DNA of 43,176 nucleotides from NCBI GenBank assembly GCA_903823865.1, contig CAIJUJ010000008.1, positions 1-43,176 of the forward strand, in the 5' to 3' direction. The notes below the pieces were generated by a model that saw nothing but the letters and a program-made list of their open reading frames with translations, had not been told where the DNA came from and ran no database searches. Positions 8,649 through 15,900 of the stretch are shown here, in pieces. Within the stretch, counting starts at the first letter, position 1; each line of letters starts with the position of its first letter. Source of the DNA: an uncultured bacterium. GTDB taxonomy: Bacteria; Patescibacteriota; Minisyncoccia; Phycocordibacterales; GWA1-40-21. Both the position numbers and the translations under genes were made by a program.

Positions 8649-9035
8649 ATGAAATCAAAAAAATTAAATTATAAAGGAGTCAAAGTAAATTTATTTGGCG
8701 TACCAGAGTTTATTTCAAAACATAATTCGAAAAATATAAATTGCAATAAGAAAAGCAGTATTTATTATAATTCATTTTTATCTAGTTTCGGAGTAGATTT
8801 GCCCAAAAATATGATAGTTATGTATGATATACCAAGTGAAAAAAGAAGGGAGAGAGATTGGTTCCGCAGACATTTAAAGAGGTTTGGTTATATCATGATA
8901 CAAAAAAGCGTATGGGTAGGTCCTTCACCTTTGCCAAAAGATTTCACTGAGTATGTAAAATCAATCGGTTTACAAAATAAGTTAAAAACTTTTAAATTAT
9001 CGAGGCCATATATTGAAAAAGAAAATAATTTTTGA
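8649..9035 (+). CDS. Cas2-like / PaaX_M-domain protein (stand-alone)
   Basis: MIVMYDIPSEKRRERDWFRRHLKRFGYIMIQKSVWVGPSPLPKDF fits the ferredoxin-fold Cas2/PaaX_M signature; no cas1 or CRISPR array nearby. Confidence 0.65.
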   Translation: MKSKKLNYKGVKVNLFGVPEFISKHNSKNINCNKKSSIYYNSFLSSFGVDLPKNMIVMYDIPSEKRRERDWFRRHLKRFGYIMIQKSVWVGPSPLPKDFTEYVKSIGLQNKLKTFKLSRPYIEKENNF

Positions 9036-9042
9036 TTACTTC

Positions 9043-9068
9043 TCAATCTCCACCATGGTGGAGATTGA
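9043..9068. repeat. Perfect 26-bp palindrome sharing a 24-bp core with 8597-8626
   Basis: tcaatctccaccatggtggagattga. Confidence 0.9.
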
Positions 9069-9173
9069 TGGGGTTGGTTTAATTATTTAAATATATATTA
9101 ACAATTGAAAAATCAATTAACCGCAGTTTTACTTGCGAATTGATGAAAATTAAGGTAAATTATCAAAGTTATT

Positions 9174-9260
9174 GGAAGAGTGGCAGAGTGGTTTAATGCA
9201 CCGGTCTTGAAAACCGGAGGGCTCGCAAGGGTCCCGTGAGTTCAAATCTCACCTCTTCCG
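9174..9260 (+). tRNA. tRNA-Ser (anticodon TGA)
   Basis: GGAAGAG...CTCTTCC acceptor, anticodon loop CTTGAAA in CCGGT/ACCGG stem, long variable arm gggctcgcaagggtccc. Confidence 0.93.
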
Positions 9261-9270
9261 CATCAAATTA

Positions 9271-9306
9271 AAATCAGCGCCGCGGATTACCGCGGCGCTG
9301 ATTTTT
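9271..9306 (+). terminator. Terminator after tRNA-Ser
   Basis: aaaatcagcgccgcgg-atta-ccgcggcgctgatttttt. Confidence 0.75.
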
Positions 9307-9313
9307 TAAAAAT

Positions 9314-9553
9314 TTATTTTATAACTTCTTTATTTTTTCTCCCCCTAATATATAGATAAACCAAGTAAGCTATTTCTGCTATACCTCCTGTATTTAAAAC
9401 ACCTAAAACTATAAAGATTACTAAATCTCCCTTTTTTGCTGCTTTCCATAAAGCAATAAGTTTCCAAACAAGTGACCAAACTAATAAAATAATCACCCAA
9501 GGATTAGTGCTAATATATGAGAACATCGCATTGTTTACTATTTGTGTATTCAT
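9314..9553 (-). CDS. DUF5652-like small membrane protein
   Basis: NPWVIILLVWSLVWKLIALWKAAKKGDLVIFIVLGVLNTGGIAEIAYLVYL. Confidence 0.6.
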   Translation of the reverse strand: MNTQIVNNAMFSYISTNPWVIILLVWSLVWKLIALWKAAKKGDLVIFIVLGVLNTGGIAEIAYLVYLYIRGRKNKEVIK

Positions 9554-9837
9554 CCCGTTAGAGATAGGAAACGTTTAAGTCTATTTTTGACATATCGCTT
9601 CCCCATCCCTGATTTTAAAAATAATTCTCTCGACCGAGCATCGTCTTCATTTAGACATGCCTCATAATAAACTAATAAATATGGTTTATCCCGCTTTGTA
9701 TAATATGATTTACCTTGGTTATGTTGTCTTAAACGTTTCCGTAAATCATTTGTATACCCTGTGTACATTATACCGTTTTTCTCACTTTTTAAAATATAGG
9801 TGTAAAACATAACTTCTGTATCTCTAACGGGATTCAT
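9550..9837 (-). CDS. GIY-YIG endonuclease family protein
   Basis: MFYTYILKSEKNGIMYTGYTNDLRKRLRQHNQGKS...KPYLLVYYEACLNEDDARSRELFLKSG. Confidence 0.88.
   Translation of the reverse strand: MNPVRDTEVMFYTYILKSEKNGIMYTGYTNDLRKRLRQHNQGKSYYTKRDKPYLLVYYEACLNEDDARSRELFLKSGMGKRYVKNRLKRFLSLTG
9552..9833. repeat. 15-bp perfect inverted repeat pair bracketing the GIY-YIG gene
   Basis: atcccgttagagata (9552-9566) and tatctctaacgggat (9819-9833). Confidence 0.8.
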
Positions 9838-9900
9838 GCTACAATTATATCAGAAAATAACTTGCAATCAAGCTATTTTTTTTGTATTATAACTAAAAAG

Positions 9901-12900
9901 ATGAATCTAAAAAACATCAGAATAAACCTATATAATATCTCTAGAAAAATCATTGATACAAAGCTTAAAATATGGTTCAAATCTCCATTATTTAACCTAT
10001 CAATCATTCTTTTACTTGTTGTCGCAACATCAGTCGTTGTTGTCCCAAAAACTACCTGGAAGAAAATTTTTAGCGGGCATATGTTTGCAACAGTTTTTAC
10101 TCCACCAGCCGGTCCTTCAAATCTTGACGGAGTTATTACAGCAGCGACTACAACAGGTACAACATTTGCTTCCACTGGTACAAGTACTTTTTCTTTTCGC
10201 GTTTATGCATACAAAAATACTGAATATGGAAAAGTTTATACAACCAATTATGACAGCATCACTTATGCTGAGCCTAGCGCTGTTGGTACAATAAATTCTA
10301 TACCGGTTGCCGCAGGCTCTGGCTACAGTCAAAATGATATTTTAAATATTATAGATGGTACAAATACCTCAGCAACTGTAAAAGTGGATCAAGTGGGTGG
10401 TGTATTAGGATCAATTACTAGGGGTCAAATTTCAAGTGATACTCGAGGAACTGGTTATGCTTCAGGAACTATTGTTACATTAGTTGGAGGAGACGCCCAA
10501 ATAAGACTGGACAGTGTTGATGGTGTTCCTGGTGCAATCGCAACAACATCTGCAATACGTGTTATTCCTGATTCTGGTGGTTCGAGTTATGCGGTTGGAG
10601 ATATTGTCTCAATAAATCAAGATGGTGGAACGGGAGCTGAAGCTATCGTTACAGCAGTTGATGCTCCAGAAACTGGTGTTGTGACAGGGGTGGAAGCTAT
10701 ATCGGAATATTTAGGTTCTGGTTATATTGTTGACGTAGCAACAACAACGGCAATTACAGGAACAGGTACTGGTTTATCAATTGACATTGATAATATAAGT
10801 GTTGGTGCAATCACAGGTTGGTCTTGGATCTCACGTGGAAGCGGATATTCTACGGGTAGTGCAGCTTGCAACGGTGATCAAGGTTCCGGAGCTGTTTTTC
10901 AAATAGATTCTGTTTCAGATAGTAATAATGGAATCACAGCATTAGAATTGTTAAATGGTGGAACCAATTATACTATTGGTACATTTCCTTTATCGGGTGG
11001 AAATGGTGATGCCACTGTTCAAGTTACATCAATTGCTACAAGTGCAACGCCATACGACTTAACATTAAACTGGAATCCAACAGATGGTGCTGATGGATAT
11101 AAAGTTGTAGTAGAAAATGATTCTGTAAATGGTTATGCAGGAAATTATTCTTATGATGTCGGAACATCTACAACTCCATCTTTTACTTATACAGGTACAG
11201 GTGGAACAGCAGGGATTCCTTTAATAAATATAGATGCAATAATAGGTAGTACAGGTGGAATAGACAACGATACAAAATTAATGTTACATATGGGCAGTGA
11301 TTTTACAGATAGTTCGGCAAGTGCGCATACAATAACTACCGTTGGAAGTGTACAAATATCTACCGAACAAAAAAAGTTTGGAACAGGAAGTGGATTATTT
11401 AATGGTTCAACAGATTATTTAACTGCTCCTGCCAGTGAAGATTTTAATTTTGGAAGTGGTGATTTTACTATTGATGCTTGGGTATATTTAAATTCTATGC
11501 CTACAGCAGATGATTGGCCGGGCACTTGGTACAATCATTTTGTAGTGGCCGGTTTTGGTTATCCTGGTTCATATGCAGGTTATGATTTTGTTATTGGCCA
11601 AAATAATTTAATTTTTCAAAACGATGATATACAAGTTGTAAGTGGCCCACATGGTATGATTACAAACACCTGGTATCACATCGCTGTTACACGTTCAGGA
11701 AATGTTTTTTCTCTTTTTGTAAATGGTGACAGAATAGGTGAGTCAAACAATTCAAGTCCAACGGACGTTGGGAGTGGTTTTTCTGTTGGTGCTGAAACAA
11801 CTGGCGAAGGAGCTTTTTTTAACGGATATATTGATGAACTCCGCATCTCAAAAGGAATCGCTCGTTGGACTTCAGATTTTAGTTCTTCTCTGCCAACTGC
11901 CCCTTATAATGCTGGTGAAAATCAAAACATTACACTCACAGAAAATACTTTAGTTGGTAATATCACAATTAATTCTGGTGCAACTTTAGATTTGAATGGC
12001 CACACATTAAGTGTTGGAGGCGATTTTGTAAATAATGGAACATTTACTGCAAATGGTGGAACAATTAAATTTATTGGAAATACAACTATTAGTGGTTCAA
12101 GTGTAAATACATTTAATAATATAAATATTACAGGAGAGCTTACTGCCCCAGCCGGCAATATGAATGTTACAGGTATTTGGTCAAACTCTGGAACATTTAA
12201 TAATAATTCAGGCACAGTAACTTTTCTTGGTGATGGTACAGACATTACTCCAGGGAGTTCAGAATTTTATAATTTAAAATTTAATCCAACCCTGGTTTCT
12301 TCAGAAGAAATTTTAGTTGTTGCAGGTGGAGGTGCCGGTGGAGGAAGACATTCTGGAGGTGGAGGTGGAGGTGGAGTCATAGATATTCCTAGCGCTTCAC
12401 TTACTGATGGAAGTTATGATGTTGTAGTTGGAGATGGAGCACCAACAGTAATGGATGGTTCTGCTGGATTAAATGGTCAGAATTCATCTTTCTCAGCTGG
12501 TCGAAAAACAGAAACAGCTCTTGGAGGAGGTGGAGGAGGTGCTTATGCTTCCCGTGGTTATGGAGCAACTGGAGGTTCAGGTGGTGGAGGAGCGGGAACA
12601 GGAGATAATCCTGGTGGTCCTGGTTCACAACCAGTAACGAATGATTTTGGAACAGCTACAGGTTATGCAAGTGCAGGAGGTATGGGAAAAGGTGAATGTC
12701 CAAACGATTTTAGAAATGCTGGTGGTGGAGGTGGTGCGGGAGGTGCTGGTGGGGATGGCGTATGCCCTATTGATGAAGGTTGGGGAACAGAAGCAAATAG
12801 TGCTCCTAGCGGAGGATCTGGTTTATCAATAATGAATTCTTGTTTTGCTGGTGGAGGGGGAGGTTCTCAATGGACTGACGGAGGAGTTCCAGGAAATGGT

Positions 12901-15900
12901 CCCGGTGCTGGTGGTTGTGGCGCTGGTGCTGGTGGTTCTGCTGATCCTAGTGGAGCCGGTACTGGAAATGGTACAGCAGGTACTCCAAATACTGGTGGTG
13001 GAGGAGGAGGTTCCGGACAATTTGCTTACGCTGGTTATTCTGGACAAGGTGGTGCTGGTGGTTCTGGTATTGTGATTATTAGATATTTAACTGATCCAAG
13101 TATTGTTGGAATAGGGGGAACCATCACAACCGATGGTGCCTATACAGTTCACACTTTTACATCAAGTGGAACATTTAGCATTACCCATACTTTAGCTGGT
13201 ACTTCAGGCACATACACTTTGTCTCATGATGTTACTTCAAATAATATAATAATAAATGCTGATGGAACATTAAATCTAGCAGGCCATACATTAAATGTAT
13301 CTGGAAATTTTGCCAATAATGGAGGTACACTTGTAAGTAACGGTGGAACAATCAACTTTATTTCCGGACAACACTGGTGGAATTTTCTAGATACAGGAGT
13401 AAGTAATCTAACAGTCTCTTATAATTCCACAAGCACAGATATATCAAGTGACGGAGCAATAAGTGGTGGCACAGTCACTCTTACTCGAGATGAATATGTA
13501 CAAAATCTTACAATTGCAAATGGCGCCACATTAAATCTAGCAGGGCATACATTAAATGTAGCTAGTTGGTTTGTTCCTAACGGTACAATTATAAGTAATG
13601 GTGGAACAATCAACTTTATTTCCGGACAACACTGGTGGAATTTTCTAGATACAGGAGTAAGTAATCTAACAGTCTCTTATAATTCCACAAGCACAGATAT
13701 ATCAAGTGACGGAACTATTTCTGCAGGTACAGTTACTCTCACCCGAGATGAATATGTGCAAAATCTTACCATTGCAAGTGGTGCAACTTTGGATTTAGCA
13801 GGTCACACACTAAATATAGCTGGACACTGGTGGAATTTTGTAAATAATGGAACACTCACAAATGACGCTGGCGGTTCAATTAATTTTTTAACAACAGGTG
13901 GTGATTTGACGGTAGCTGCTGGAACCACAGTTAATCTTACACAAGATCAAAGTGTAAATAATATTTCAATTGCAGGTCCAACGTTTGACATATACGGTAA
14001 TCAAACAGTCGTAGGTGGAACACTAAATCTCAATGGTTACAAATTATATGTAAGCGGCACTTATACTCTTATTACAACATCAGCTGATATATCAAATTAT
14101 CCAGACAATCCTGAATATTGTTGGTACTGGGGTGGGCCTGATTATTGTGGAACACACAATGTTAGCGGAAGTGGAACTCTAAATCCAGGGGGTGGGACAA
14201 TACAACTTGCATCTGGACACTGGTGGGATTTTCCTAACAATGATGGAACGATACAATTTATTTCCACGAGTACAGATATAAGTAGTGATGCAACAATAGC
14301 TGCTGGCACTAATGTAACTCTTTCTCGAGATTCTTATGTCCATAGTCTTACAATTGCAGGTCCAACGTTTGACATATACGGTAATCAAACAGTCGTAGGT
14401 GGAACACTAAATCTCAATGGTTACAAATTATATGTAAGCGGCACATACAGTCTTCCTACCGCATCAGCAGATATATCAAATTACCCAGACAATCCTGAAT
14501 ATTGTTGGTACTGGGGTGGTGATTATTGTGGAACACACAATGTTAGTGGAAGCGGAACTCTTACAGATAGTGTTGGAGGGGGAAAAATTATACTTTTACC
14601 AGACCTTTCTACAAATAATAATACAGATGTTACTATTCCGACATATTTTGGAATGGAACTCTCAACTAATTCATATATAAGAAATCTTACTATCGCAAGT
14701 GGAGCATCATTAGATTTAAAAGGCAAAACATTAAATCTTACTGGTAATTATACAAACAATGGTGGAACTCTTACAGACAGTGTTGGAGGTGGAACGATTA
14801 ATTATTCAGGACCATGGTGGTTGCCTGTTGATGTTGGCTCGAGCGGTATCATTTTAAATCATTTATCAAACTCCGATGAAGGAAGTCGTAGTGCAATAAT
14901 AAACACAGATATCAAATTATATAGAGATGCATATATAGATAACCTTACACTTGCAAGTGGTGGAACTATTGACTTGAATGGATTTGCTTTAAATTTTTAT
15001 GGTACTTATATAAATACCGGAGGCACACTCACAATTAATGGAGGAACAATAAATTTCCTTGGTCATTGGTGGGATATTATGAATTCAGGACTAGATGGAC
15101 TTACAGTAAATTATTTACCAAATAATACAGATATAAATAGTAATGTAACGATAGGATCGAGCATTGATAATAATACAAAATTATTATTGCATATGGATAC
15201 CGATTTTTCTGATAGTTCTGGTTACAATCATGCGGTTACACCAGCAGGTGGTGCTACCACAACAACAGATACTTTTGCACTTGGTAGTGGCTCAGGTTAT
15301 TTTCCACCAGAAGGATCCAATGCTGGATCATTAGAAATACCTAATTCCAGCGATTTTGATTTTGGTTCCGGAGACTTTACCGTAGAAGCTATGATAAAAC
15401 CAGAACGATATGATGGTTATCAAATAGTAGCTCAAAGTGGTATAACATCTGGTAATTTTTCTTGGGCCTTCCATGCTTCTTGGGATGTCTCATATATTTC
15501 ATTTTCATATTCAACAGACGGCTATGATAGTCACGCATATTCTGAACTCAGAACTGCGTATGCATTTAATATTGATACATGGTACCACGTTGCAGTTACA
15601 AGAACTGGAGGAAAAATGTATTTCTTTGTTAACGGAATTTTAATTAACATTGGTGGCACTGCTTTTACGCCAACGATTTATAGTACAACAGAAGGTTTGC
15701 TTGTTGGAGCAGGTTTCGATCAAAATTATGGTGGTTATATAGATGAAGTTAGAATTACAAAAGGTATAGCAAGATGGACTTCTGACTTTACTCCACCTGC
15801 TGCTCCTTACGGTGCTGGCCCAAGTCTCATGACTCTTAGTCAAAATTCTTCTGTACACAATATTACTATCGCTCCTGGTGCAACTTTGGATTTAAATGGA

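Noticed and set aside
8649-9035. Cas2-like gene as part of a CRISPR-Cas system
   Set aside because: No cas1, effector genes or regularly spaced direct-repeat array in the window; the flanking sequences are palindromes, not CRISPR repeats with spacers.
12401-13075. Several ORFs over the glycine-rich segment on both strands
   Set aside because: Low-complexity frames of GGN-rich DNA; only the 2994-aa frame continues coherently.
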